From Hygrocybe punicea (taxonomy: Eukaryota > Basidiomycota > Agaricomycetes > Agaricales > Hygrophoraceae), in the NCBI GenBank assembly GCA_963556145.1, contig OY744462.1, forward strand, positions 2,914,001 through 2,978,000: 64,000 nucleotides of DNA, given 5' to 3'. Shown piece after piece: positions 12,401 through 23,553 of this stretch; positions within the stretch are counted from its first letter, which is position 1, and each line of letters starts with the position of its first letter. The notes under the pieces were generated by a model, which was not told the DNA's origin, did no database searches, and worked only from the letters and a program-made list of their open reading frames with translations. The position numbers were made by a program, and so were the translations under genes.

Positions 12401-15400
12401 TCCACAATTTTGCTGATTGTACTACAGGTGGTTCTATAGGTATCAATGGTCCTATATCTGGGGTACCATCAATACAATCATCGAGCCACCCTGATCTTTT
12501 CAAAGTTCTTTCAGCTATTAGCATTTGATCCTTCCTCTTTTGTCCTTTATGGCCAAGTTTCAGAAGTATTTCTGTGTCATTATTGTCTTCACCAATATTA
12601 TTGTTGAAGTCATCACCATTAATAGCTAATTCAGCATTGTGCATGTCATCCAGTTCATCAAGATTGTTTGAAGTTGCCCATGAATACCTTATATCTTTAG
12701 TATTATTCTTTCGACGTTTAGCAGAGAAATCATCTCTTGCATCTAGACACTCATATCGTAAACCAAAGTATTTCATGATCTCCAGCTCTCTTTTAGAAAA
12801 CTCATGGTCTATAAAAGCATTATCCCATGTTTGTAATTTACATTTGAGTTCCTTGCCACTTCTCCATGGCTTGAAAAACGTTAACATTGTACAACAATAA
12901 TATTCTTGATCATCACGGTCAGCCCTTGGCAAAGTGTTTAGAATAAAATTAGAAACTATAAAGGGATCATTCCCTTTCATTTTGGCATGGTGGGTAAGAT
13001 ATTGTGGATGATTGGGATGTAAAATATAATCATTTTCATTTTTTGTCAATTTATTAACATCACCTTCATTTGTTTTATCAGCTATTTCTGTGCCTGCATT
13101 TCTATTCAAACCATCAGGTTTTGGAATTTCATCTATCTCCATGAGTATATCATTATCAATGACATCAGACAAATTGTCATCACTGGAGTTGTCAACATTA
13201 GTAGGTTCAGTGAAAGAGTCAGAAAAATCATCACAGCCTAGATTGTCCAAAATATGGTTTTGCATGGGGTCTTTTCTGACCCTTTTGCTTTTTGTTTTGG
13301 TGCATCTTTTATTTGGTTCCATAGTGGCAAGACGTATCCAGTCATACAGTGATACATTATCATACAAGGCTGGTCTGAACATATAATTATTTACTTTGGA
13401 AAGTTCAATGTATGCACCATTATTCTTACCAATAACAACCTTTTGTGTATTATTTTGGTCTTCACATATATTAGCAATTTCTTCATCAGACCATGCACTG
13501 ATAACCTCTTTAACATAAGATCTCCAAAAGAATGGCACGAATTTATGACTGGTGTAGTGATCAGGATTTCCAAGGACATATAATGAAGCCATTGGAGCAC
13601 CAATTTCCATTTTGGAGGTGAGTGAATTGACTATTTGTGTAAACAGTTTTCTGACTTTGTCTTTTCTTTTCAGGTCGCCACCAATCATTTCGGAATTCTT
13701 ATCAAAAATACTTTTTATTACTTCAAAAATGCTATAGGTCTTCAAGGAGAATTTTGTAATATAATCTGTTATGTATGCAACTATGGCCTTTATAGCAGTA
13801 CCTGATAATAAGCTGGTCACATCAGAATTGCATCGTAGCATATATGTAACTTCAGGTGTCACTGTGTTCATCCAATGTTCACCATGCTTGAGGTTGAGAG
13901 CACCAGTGTTAGGTTCTACAAAAGTTTGTTGAAAGATATCACGGGGAAATCGTCGTTTACATTCACCTTTCGAATTAAGACAGTATGGCTTTTTTTTGCC
14001 GTCATGCCTGTTATGTACATTTAATCGCAATAAAAGATCATCTACAACATCTTGAAACCTTTGCCACCATGTTGATCTTTTGTCGTGATATTGACAATTC
14101 ATGGAACAATTATATGATGGTGGATCTGGCATGACACATGTTGGTGGTTGATATTCAGGTTTCGACATTGTCTGTTCCATTTTCTGTGATACCTCATCTT
14201 TAGAACCTGTCATGAATTGTCCTACACACAAACTTTCCAAGTATTCCACTAATCTTTTCTGAAAGTCAGAATTTTCACCCATAATTTTGTCACGTATTTC
14301 CTGAGGTGTAAGGCATCCCTTTATCCACAACAGCATATGAAGATGCAAGGTAAGACGTCCTTGTTCCTCTACCGTTGCATAATAACCTGATGTGTTTCCG
14401 TACAGGCCAGGATGAGATTCATTTATTCCTAATATATGTTTGATGAACATTTCAGTAGTAAAGTGAAAGAAGCGGGCTCCAGCAACTGGATTGTTTGCAA
14501 TTAGTTTGTAACAATCCTGGGGTAGACGTAGTTTAGGATAAAACTTTTCTTTGTTGTCAGCATAATATAAGCATAGTGGGTGATTGATGTCTGCAGGTGC
14601 AAAAGTGATAAACCAAGTCGGAGCACCAATATAGGATATCAGAGACCAAATCTCATTTTGCATGTATTTCTTGTTAGTAATTGAACCTTTGACCTGACCA
14701 GCTATGTGATCCAGATCAGAAATGAGTTTATAGCATGCTTTCTCTTCTGATGTATCCAGTTTGACTCTATCACCTCTAGATAATCTTTTAGAGAGGTCAT
14801 CCAAAACAGCTGTATTGATATTCATCAGGCGATCTGCAATATCGTTGAAATTATGTTTATTAGTCAACAAATATCCTCCAGTTGTACTGTCCTTGATTTG
14901 TTCTTGATTGAATGCAATCAATGGAAAATAGGGATCAGTTTGAAATCTTTTGTCATGGTACATCAGAAGATGCCTTTTGTGCATCATATCACTGATGCTT
15001 AAAACATCCTTGTCAATGCTGCTAATACCACCCAAGCCATATGGAAATAGGCAGGGGAACATCATAGGATATAACTGAGGATTATTAAAGAATGATTCTG
15101 GATTTCTAGCATGGCTTATGGCAAGAACACCACCATGATCATCTATCAAGTGCTTTGTTGCTCTAGCTATTAATGCCTTTGGACTTGTAATATCTAGATT
15201 TTCGCCAGTTACTCCACTAACAACAAAGGGACAAGGCCCATCTTCCACACCATCTTCCTCTTCATTGTCAAATGCACTAGTGGCTTCCGGTGCCTTATTT
15301 GTGTCTGCTGGTCGATATGCAACCACAACAGGAATTCCATGATCTGGATATTGTGCTAGATTTTCATAGGAGATATCTAAATCATAGTAATCCATGTGAT

Positions 15401-17355
15401 TCAATTTCAGCCATTCTAAAGCTGCAGAAACTCGCATTCGGCGAACCAATAAAGGCATTCGCTCCATGTCTTCTGGAGTTGGTCTGGCAGGACCCGTGAA
15501 AATGAAGGCTAGCACTTCATCAAGTTCTTTAATTGTTGGAGGCAACCGTTGATATATCTTTGGTGTTGGATTTTGAAACATGATGGCATTTGCTTTCATT
15601 TTATGCATCCCAGATGAGACACAAACAATATATTTGTTGTGACGAACACGGGCAATCAAAAGTTGTTCAGCAAATGTTAGATTTTGAAGTTGTGCAGGAA
15701 TTCTTCCCATCCAAAGTCCATTTGCCAAAGCATATTTGGGAGTTTGGCCTTTGTTTAGACTGAGCACACATGGCTTGCATATCCATTTACATGTCTCATC
15801 TAGCAGTGGACCTTTCATATCCTCTATTGGATCAGAACAATGATGTCATTCACATCTTGTGATTCCCATATTTTCTCTAGTTAATATTTTCAGATTAACC
15901 TTTGTCTTTGACAATAAAGACATGTTCTTCAATGCAACCAATTGACCACACACGGCACACCCACTTTCTTGAAAACATTCAGGTGATGTATCTCTGCACC
16001 AGTTGCTGATTATGGTTTCCTTCAATTCAATAGATGGTGGAGGAGGAGGAAATGATTGCTCATCTGACTTGTCCAATTCTTCTTTCATTTTAGTCTGAGT
16101 TTCTTCTGTTTCGCACTCATATGTTTCTGTCATTTGTTGTCTTTTGTACCACTCTTTACACTTATCTTTATTTGATTTAATATCATGCACATGAAAAATA
16201 GAAACATGAGTATCACAAGCTGAACAATTATGCCTCATTAATGCCACAGATAGATCCTGTCCATGTAATCTTTGTAATGTCTTTGACAAATATATACCAT
16301 GTATTGTTGTTATTTCACCAATATCCTTCACCGTCAACTTTGGCAGAAGTTCATGCAAAGGCATTTTGACCCACAAATATTTTTTTCTATCTCCATATAC
16401 AATGTTGGCAGCCTGTTGATCAACATGATCCACGTATTCAAATAGTATGTCGGAATCATGGTTGATATTATTAGACGGTGTAGTAGTGGTGCCTGTCATG
16501 TCACGTGACCTGGACCTTAGTCAGTAGCCAGTTCCGGATGTAGCAGACAGACTTCTATCCCATCCACCTCAGCCATTCCGTGTGATTCCGTCCCCGATCC
16601 CGAGAGGTCCCTCGGGACCACTCCAACGGTAGCATGAAAGATTGAAGAAAGCTAAACTTGAATGTTGGTATTTGTTTACCACCACCAATGTAGTCATATC
16701 TATGAACAGAATTTATATATAAAGATTTAAACAAGTTTCTGAATAAATTCAAAGTGAACACAATTATGTTTGAACGGCTATGCTGTATTATGAAACATAG
16801 TGTGGTCCACAGCAACGTTGCATGTGATAGAGAACTAGTAATGCAATGAAATAAATATGATCTGAAATCATGTCGTCTCAATAGCGATCACATGAGCAAT
16901 GCATTGATCATTTTACAACGACATTGGACAGTGATAGGTTTGAGAAGACAATACAAAGCAAAGAGATATTTAGAAGGTAAGAAATATGTTCTGGCATATT
17001 GAATAGAACGTAATTGCATATTGAACGCGGTATCTTTAAATGTAGTCCAAACGAATAATGCATTGAGCGTCAAAGTATTCTTTGTTATTTCATTGAATTT
17101 TACACATTGTGTTGCATTTATTTGCATCAGTATTGTTGCATCGCCCTGATCTGGGGCAAACTCATGTTCTATGAGTTTTCTTTGAAAAACACCCAATTCT
17201 TGGGCCAAGGTCGATATCAAAGGAGTGGAAATTGGTTCAAGAGAGATATACATAAGTTGGTCTTGGCATAGTTGTGGAAAGATGGTTGTGTTTGCAAGGA
17301 AAGGTAGATAAGTCAAAACCGCAATGCAGACATGGATGATATCGTGGAGATTCAT
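9471..17355 (-). pseudogene. Helitron M Rep-helicase-protease, stop-riddled
   Basis: One long frame of about 2500 codons broken by in-frame stops: TGA near 16894, TGA 15846-15848, TGA 10608-10610 and TAG about 10254-10256. A solo LTR also splits it at 16479-16625. Otherwise it is collinear with L. It has a hydrophobic N-terminus and CxxC zinc motifs. The HUH motif LHLHMLLW is near 14335, and Y2 AYITDYITK near 13770. Helicase motifs are Walker A GMAGTGKSQ (near 12090), Walker B IFIDEVSML (near 11880) and FAGDLGQLPP. A C-terminal protease-like domain has Cys in WSCAYDSL and His/Asp in VYFGNIHF and WFHDGM. It lacks the 19-residue repeat array of L and R. Few frameshifts are seen, so the stops are probably recent. 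Three of the four are TGA. Confidence 0.85.
16479..16625 (+). mobile_element. Solo LTR, 147 bp, TSD ACGG
   Basis: Starts TGTAGTAGTGGTGCC and ends CCACTCCA (TG..CA ends). It is flanked by the 4-bp duplication ACGG at 16475-16478 and 16626-16629. Removing the LTR and one ACGG rejoins the Rep frame of Helitron M (SFMLP then SNNINHD) with no loss. Related LTRs are at 57279-57434, 59327-59482 and 60583-60757. All share the start TGNAGTRGTG, a TCACGTGAC or TCATGTGAC box and the end CTCCA. The internal region was presumably lost by LTR-LTR recombination. Confidence 0.88.
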
Positions 17356-17646
17356 GTGGATTGGTGATAGTAAGAGAAAGCACCGCCCATGTATCTATTT
17401 AACTGGTTAAGTGGTTCGGATCATGAACAACAATTAACACAATTGGATTGATCATATGACATTATCTTATTTATAAGCTCTTCCAAAAACATCATAAGGT
17501 GTGCCTGAAGCTATATAATGTTTTTATTCAATTGAATGTTTTCGTAACATACCTAATATTCCGGTACTGAATAGTCATAGCTTTCCTTGGAGTGATGGTT
17601 ATACTTGCCACCATACAAGGGGGATTTGTTACAGTTGTCACAGGGG

Positions 17647-17846
17647 ATGGATGAGGAATTTACCATTATATTGAGATATCCACTCAAATATTAAAATTAT
17701 TTTTGTTGGTATCATAAGTCCGAAAACATTGTAAAAAGTGGATAACGATATGTTTTTGACATTTTTGGACTTATGATAGTGATGAAATAATTTCAATATT
17801 TGAGTTGATATCTCAATATTATTTGATGGCAAAAATTCCTCATCCG
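17647..17846. repeat. ~200-bp fold-back element
   Basis: Arms of about 70-75 bp pair in inverted orientation. The left arm begins GGATGAGGAATTT and contains TTGAGATATC, ACTCAAATATT and ATCATAAGTCC. The right arm mirrors these and ends AAATTCCTCATCC. A central spacer of about 45 bp separates them. It is non-coding and lies in the 5' part of Helitron M. No clear target duplication was found. Confidence 0.7.
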
Positions 17847-17929
17847 TCTACTATGTGTATCCCCATTTAATTGGTCCATAAAGTTGGCAGTTAATAAATT
17901 AAGTGTAATATATATTAACGTGGATACGT

Positions 17930-18765
17930 CTTGTCGAACACTTGTCAAACAGTGTTCGGCCTGTTCGACAAGTGTTCGACAAGTGTTCGACAAGCCATTG
18001 CTACATTAATATATATTCCACTTAATTTATTAACAAAGCAATGACTTGTTGAACACTTGTTGAACACTTTGCAGCCTGTTTGACAGGTGTTCAAGTAGTG
18101 CATCATTAATAAACTCAATGCGCATTGTAAATCTAGCCATACCTCATATAATGTACGTATCATTATTTATGCAATTGTAATGCTTCAAATGGAAGCTTGG
18201 ACATTTCTAAAATGGCTTGTCGAACACTGTTCGGCCTGTTCGACAAGTGTTCGACAAGTGCATCATTAATAAACTCAATGTACATTGTAAATCTCGCTAC
18301 ACCTCATATAATGTAGATAGAGTACGTATCATTATTTATGCAATTGTAATGCTTCAAATGGAAGCTTGGACACTTCTAGAATGGCTTGTCGAACACTGTT
18401 CGACCTGTTCGACAAGTGTTCGACTAGTGCATCATTAATAAACTCAATGCGCATTGTAAATCTCGCTACACCTCATATAATGTAGATAGAGTACATATCA
18501 TTATTTATGCAATTGTAATGCTTCAAATGGAAGCTTGGACACTTCTAGAATGGCTTGTCAAACACTGTTCGACCTGTTCGACAAGTGTTCGACTAGTGCA
18601 TCATTAATAAACTCAATGCGCATTGTAAATCTAGCTACATCTCATAAACTGTACGTACCTTTATTTATGCAATTGTAATGCTTCAGATTGAAGTTTGAAC
18701 ACTTGTCAAAGAGCTTGTTGAACACTTTCCACCCTGTCTGACCAGTGTTCGATGTTCCTCCTGCA
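17930..18765. repeat. ~169-bp tandem array rich in TTGTCGAACAC
   Basis: Three near-identical 169-bp units begin near 18213, 18382 and 18551, with degenerate copies on either side. Each carries the inverted pair CTTGTCGAACA and TGTTCGACAAG, so the array contains many copies of an 11-bp half-site in both orientations. It lies about 400-1200 bp inside the 5' end of Helitron M, the position where rolling-circle Rep binding sites would be expected. The role is inference. Confidence 0.75.
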
Positions 18766-19155
18766 AATAATTCTAATCCCTATTGCACAATATATGTATT
18801 TGTAGACACATTTCATATATGGTTGTCAATTACACTGGCACTTCCTCAGAATACAGCTGAGAAACTGGTCGAACCCGTCACAGGGCAATCTTCACTGACT
18901 TCCACTCATGTTAATTTGTAGTATTACTTATTCCCAATTTGGAACCTGTGATCCGGCTGCATTATTGTTCTTTCTGATTGGGACAACAAATTCTCACAGT
19001 CAGCTCCGCCCAGTCACACGGTTTCATAATTATTCCCAGGGCTTCAAAATTGTTCCCACAGTTTGGAAATTTTGTTCCCACGGCTTGGCAAATTAGAGTG
19101 TGACCCTGAGTTGAAAAATCCGCCGTATAGAACGATTCCCTTATAGGGACTCGTA
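18766..19155 (-). other. Helitron M 5' end region
   Basis: AT-rich and non-coding. It ends at the terminal hairpin CGATTCCCTTATAGGGACTCG (about 19131-19153; GATTCCC pairs with GGGACTC, one mismatch). The hairpin is followed by TAAC, where L resumes. Confidence 0.7.
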
Positions 19156-22100
19156 ACATGCAAGTTGACTCTGAAAAAGTTGTACTTCACAATCAAAAGG
19201 GAAAATTCATAGGACTATCTGCTGTGCATGACTATATTTACAGACCAACTCATTATGAAGACATGAATTTATATGAATGGGTGCAGGGTGCAGAAAGAAT
19301 CAAGAGAAACATTCAAAAACCTCATGATGAAATAAACAGTGATGATGAGTTAGATGTCTTGGAATCTGAGCCACAAACTGTAACTCACAAAAAAACATCG
19401 AGATCTAATGTATCTACCAGTAATGACTTGCACATAGAATTTGATGATCTGAACATTAAAGATAATGACACTTTCATAGAATGTGATTCAGAGGAAAATG
19501 AGTCTGATAGCACTGAGTCTGTCCAAGAAGATACCAAGCTTTTCCTAGAAGATCACCCATTATATGAATCACACTGCATAGAATTCAATGAAAAGAGGCA
19601 GCATGTTGTTCCAAACTTTGTTGGTGGTTCACTGCCCAGACGTGATAGAGGAGACAGAGAATACTATTGCACCCACAATGCTCACTCTGTTCAAACCATG
19701 GAGATCTGGCAATGGCCTCAAAAGTGAACTGCACTCATGGGATGAAGTATTCACTCATCATGAATTCACTGAAAAGCAATTAGAAATTATGGATAACTTT
19801 AATCTGAGATATGAATGCCTTGATGCCAGAGATGACTATTCTGCTCAGCTTAGACAAGGAGCAGTGTTAGATGGCACTTGTCCTCAATTTATGACTTCAG
19901 ACATGATTTCACACTTGGATGATGACAACATTCAAAATGGTGGTGACTTTGGAGATGACAATTATGAGCAGGACAAAAACAATGCAGCTTATGGCACTAA
20001 CAAATACTCTGAACTTGGTCAACATGGTAGACTAATCAAAGCTCAAATGGATGCCACTGAAAACATTGTCAGAAACATTGGTTGGCTTGATCCATGTCCA
20101 GATGGTTTAATTACAGTAAATTCTGCTCCACTTGAAGTTGAAATGAATCAACCTGGTAGTCAATGGAAACAAGTTGTTCAAGACCAGAGACAAGAAATAC
20201 TAGATGAGCGCAATCAACACATTCCTGCAAACTCAAAGTCTATGTCACACAAAACATATACTGATCCAAATGAAAATGATGTGATGGTTGTGGACCAATC
20301 ACACTTAATGTAAACTTTCAGGGCTGCAAATGCACAAAGACAACAGCTAATTGATGCTACAGTTAGAAAATTCAGCTTGAATGCTGAGCAGAAAAGGGCC
20401 TTTAGGATCATTGCAAATCATGCTTCATCTCCCAGCAGTGAGCAATTGAAAATGAATATTGCTGGAATGGCTGGCACTGGAAAATCACAAGTCATCAAAG
20501 CAGTTGTTGAGTTCTTTGACACTGCACATGAGTCTCACAGATTTGTTATTCTTGGTCCTACTGGTACTTCTGCAGATCTGCAAAATGGCTCAACTTATCA
20601 CCACTTCCTGGGCATCAATCCAAACATGTCAAATAGAAATGAAGCAATAGGCATTGCTTAGCTCAAAGGTAGACTAGAAGGAGTTGACTATATTTTCATT
20701 GATGAAGTCTCAATGCTGTCTTGTCATGATCTCTACAAAATCAGTGCTAGACTAGCTAAAGCTTTGAACATACATGACATGCCATTTGGTGGAATCAACA
20801 TGATATTTGCTGGAGACTTTGCTCAGTTACCACCAGTTGGAGGTGCACCATTGTACAGTGGAACAGTTGGCACTCAGAACACATCAGCCTTGACAACACA
20901 CTCTCAGGAAACTGCAATTGGCAAAGCACTCTGGCATCAAGTGACCACAGTTGTGATTCTCAGAGAAAACATGAGACAGAGGACCCAAACAACTGAGGAT
21001 GCATTGTTCAGAACTGTCCTTGTCAACATGCGCTATGGCAAATGTACTCCACAGGACATTCAATTTTTGAGAACCAGAATTGCAGGCAAACGTCCAGACC
21101 AGCCCAACATTGCCTCCAAAACTTTTAGAAATGTTCCTATCATATGTGGCATTCACTCACAGAAGGATCAAATCAATCTTCTTGGATGTGAAAGATTTGC
21201 TTCAGATACCAATCAAAACTTGACTAACTTCTATTCCATTGACAAATGGGGAAAGGACAAGGAGTCTAGTGTGAGAAACAAGTCACAGTCCAAATCTAAA
21301 GCAGTACATCAATCCAGTGATATAGATTTTGATACACAAAGAGAGATATGGAAAGTGCGACATGCTGCCACTGATAACTTTGCTGGGAAACTCTCATTGT
21401 GTCTTGGTATGCCTGTGATGCTTCACAACAATGATGCCACTGAACTCTGCATTACAAAAGGACAAGACGGATTTGTTGTTGGCTGGCAGTCAATGAAAGC
21501 AAGTCATGGCAAAAGAGTACTTGACACCTTGTTTGTTGAACTGGACAAACCTCCAAAGCTGGTGCAGATTCCAGGACTTCCAGACAATATAGTGCCCATT
21601 GTAAAAAACACCAAGACAATTCAGTGTGTGTTTCCCAGTGACCTGAAGGAATCCATTGAGAGACAACAAGTTTGGGTGCTACCTAACTTTGCAATGACTG
21701 CTCATGCTGCTCAAGGAAAAACACGTCCATTCAATGTTGTGCATTTAAACAGTTGCTTCAACCACATGTCATATTATTCTTCATTGTCTAGAAGTGCTTC
21801 TGCTGCTGGAACTGTAATAATTCAAGGCTTTGACACTAAAGTGATCACTAGAGGTTGTTCTGGATATCTTAGACAAGAATTTAGAGAACTAGAATTGCTT
21901 GATGAGATTACAAGGATTAGATATGAAGGCACTTTACCTGATCACATTGATGCTGGTACACGCTCAGTTATGCTTCGAAACTTTCAGCAGTGGAAGGGAA
22001 TTCACTATGTTCCTGCCAAAACTGATACTGCTATTAAATGGTCACCAACTGATCCACTACTATTGGCTCATAGAATCCCTGACAGCCCATGGCAATTGGT

Positions 22101-23094
22101 TGAAAAATGCAAAGGCAAACAGAAAGCAGCTGTAGTTGCAACTTCATTTGTTCCAGCAAAAGGTTCAGTTGCTATTGCTTCCACCCACAAACATTCACTT
22201 GACACAAACAATGAACCAGTAGCTAAAAGGCCTCGGATCACCAAAGACCATGTCAACAAAGGATCAACAAGGACGCAACAGATCATTAACTCTCCAGCTG
22301 GACTGATATGGGATAGAAATGACTACAGCTGTGCATATGACTCATTGTTGGTGATTCTATTCAATCTGTGGAAAGACAATCATACAGAGTGGTCTACAGT
22401 ATTCAGAAGCATGAATGATAATTTGACCACATTGTCTCATGGTTTTCCACAGGTGTTGCACAAAAATGTGGCATTTGAACAGCTCAGAGATCACCTTAGA
22501 ACTACACTGCATAACATGAATCCTACAGACTTTCCTAGAGGCACTGTGGGCATCAGTGTTGCAAATCTGGCTATGGAGTTGTTTAAAGTCAATGACATTG
22601 TAGCCTCTTCTCAACATGAATGTTCTCAATGTGACTTTGCAGAAGAACCCATTGATGACAGACTAGGCTATGTGTTACATGCTGATGACACCATTAAACA
22701 GTCTACCATGAATTGGGTTGATACCTTGTCACAGAAAACAAATAGAAGATGTCCTGATTGCAACAGCAGAATGAGTCAACTTGTATTTTATAATGAAGCA
22801 CCACATATTCTTATTCTAGAGTATCTATTCAAAAATATTAAAACCAGTCATAGACTGGAATTTGTTTCAGAGACTGGCACAAAGACTTTAGAACTTAGAG
22901 GCATTGTATATCATGGTCAATATCATTTCACATCACGCATTATTACTGCACAGAAACGAGTATGGTATCATGATGGAATGATTACAGGCAACTCTTGTTC
23001 CAGAGACACTGACCTTACACTACTTTCAGACCATGATATCAGACACTGTAAAAATAGAAACCTTGTACTAGCTATTTATGCTCAGAGTCTTTGA
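19156..23094 (+). pseudogene. Helitron L helicase and USP-like protease half
   Basis: Continuation of the L Rep ORF after Helitron M. It is broken three times: a +1 frameshift near 19673, a TAA at 20311-20313 (both also present in R) and a TAG at 20659-20661 where R has CAG. It has PIF1/SF1B helicase motifs: Walker A GMAGTGKSQ (20465-20490), Walker B IFIDEVSML (about 20691-20717), FAGDFAQLPP and the C-terminal AAQGKTR. A basic linker (KRPRITKDH) follows, then a domain like ubiquitin-specific proteases: Cys box YSCAYDSLL (about 22324), two CxxC pairs of a zinc finger, and a His box GIVYHGQYHFTSRI..WYHDGM (22900-22980). The helicase would unwind the displaced strand in transposition. The protease role is unknown. 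Confidence 0.88.
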
Positions 23095-23553
23095 GCATCC
23101 TCCTTGAGGTCAAGCACGGCTGTCTTCATGTGTTCATCTGTTGTGTAGCATTCAAGGTCATGGAGAAGTAGGGTTGAGCAAATGTGAGTTAATTGTCAGC
23201 ACACTGTTTGGGGGGCAGTTGTGTTTGGCAGTTGACCTGTTGCTCCCTGAGCAATTGCTTCATGGCTGAGAGTGTTGCATGATGATGCAACACAGGGCAG
23301 ATGGCAGGGAGAGAGAAGGTTGATGAAGACTCAAGACACTTTATGTAGTTTTATTTTATATTAATTTATATGTTGCAGAGGTGGGAGGTGGGCTTATTAG
23401 AATAATATGCAATATGCAACACATGCTATGTATCTGATGCCATATGTAATATGCTTTATGCAATTTCATCTTATTGCTTAATTCAATAAAGAAGTGAGGA
23501 GGGGGAAAAAAGAACTCGTTCATGCCATGCGCAGCACTGGCCCACTAAACAAG
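23095..23553 (+). other. Helitron L 3' region and terminus
   Basis: Non-coding 3' tail shared with the non-autonomous Helitrons C, D and E. It ends AAGAACTCGTTCATGCC, hairpin, TGGCCCACTAAACAAG. GAACTCGT is the inverse of the ACGAGTTC at the 5' end. The same terminus in minus orientation is at 24537 and 48678, and in plus orientation at 52960. Confidence 0.8.

Larger units (their letters stand above)
9397..19155 (-). mobile_element. Helitron M inserted in Helitron L
   Basis: A second, divergent Helitron inserted in the Rep-helicase gene of L. On the minus strand its 5' end is TTACGAGTCCCTATAAGGG (19155 down), a terminal hairpin. Its 3' end is a GCCATGCAAAGCAATGGC hairpin followed by CTACACCCCACTAG (9397). 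CTAG fits the CTRR rule for Helitron 3' ends. Flanks joined without M read TGCATGT|TATCAT, which matches R closely and keeps the frame. No target duplication is needed, and the boundary fits insertion between two T residues. Its coding region is minus, 9471-17355. The 5' region holds iteron-like repeats. Confidence 0.88.
3310..23553 (+). mobile_element. Helitron L, large Rep-helicase element split by Helitron M
   Basis: Rolling-circle transposon. The 5' end is TTATGAGTTCTTTTAATTT (a variant of TTACGAGTTC) and contains a terminal hairpin. The 3' end has a GCCATGC..TGGC hairpin followed by CCACTAAACAAG, then T. The 5' ACGAGTTC and the 3' GAACTCGT at about 23513 form subterminal inverted repeats, as in Helentron/Helitron2 types. 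It encodes Rep (4892-9396) and the helicase plus protease half (19156-23094), separated by insertion M (9397-19155). Without M it would be about 10.5 kb. Its inverted partner R lies at 28520-37196. Frameshift and stop codons make it non-autonomous now. Confidence 0.85.

Noticed and set aside
17930..18765. CRISPR-like array
   Set aside because: Units are 169 bp tandem repeats without unique spacers, in a eukaryotic transposon.
20290..20330. The shared TAA in the helicase as the start of a normal intron
   Set aside because: GTAAAC..TTTCAG would be only about 13 nt; no longer acceptor keeps the frame.
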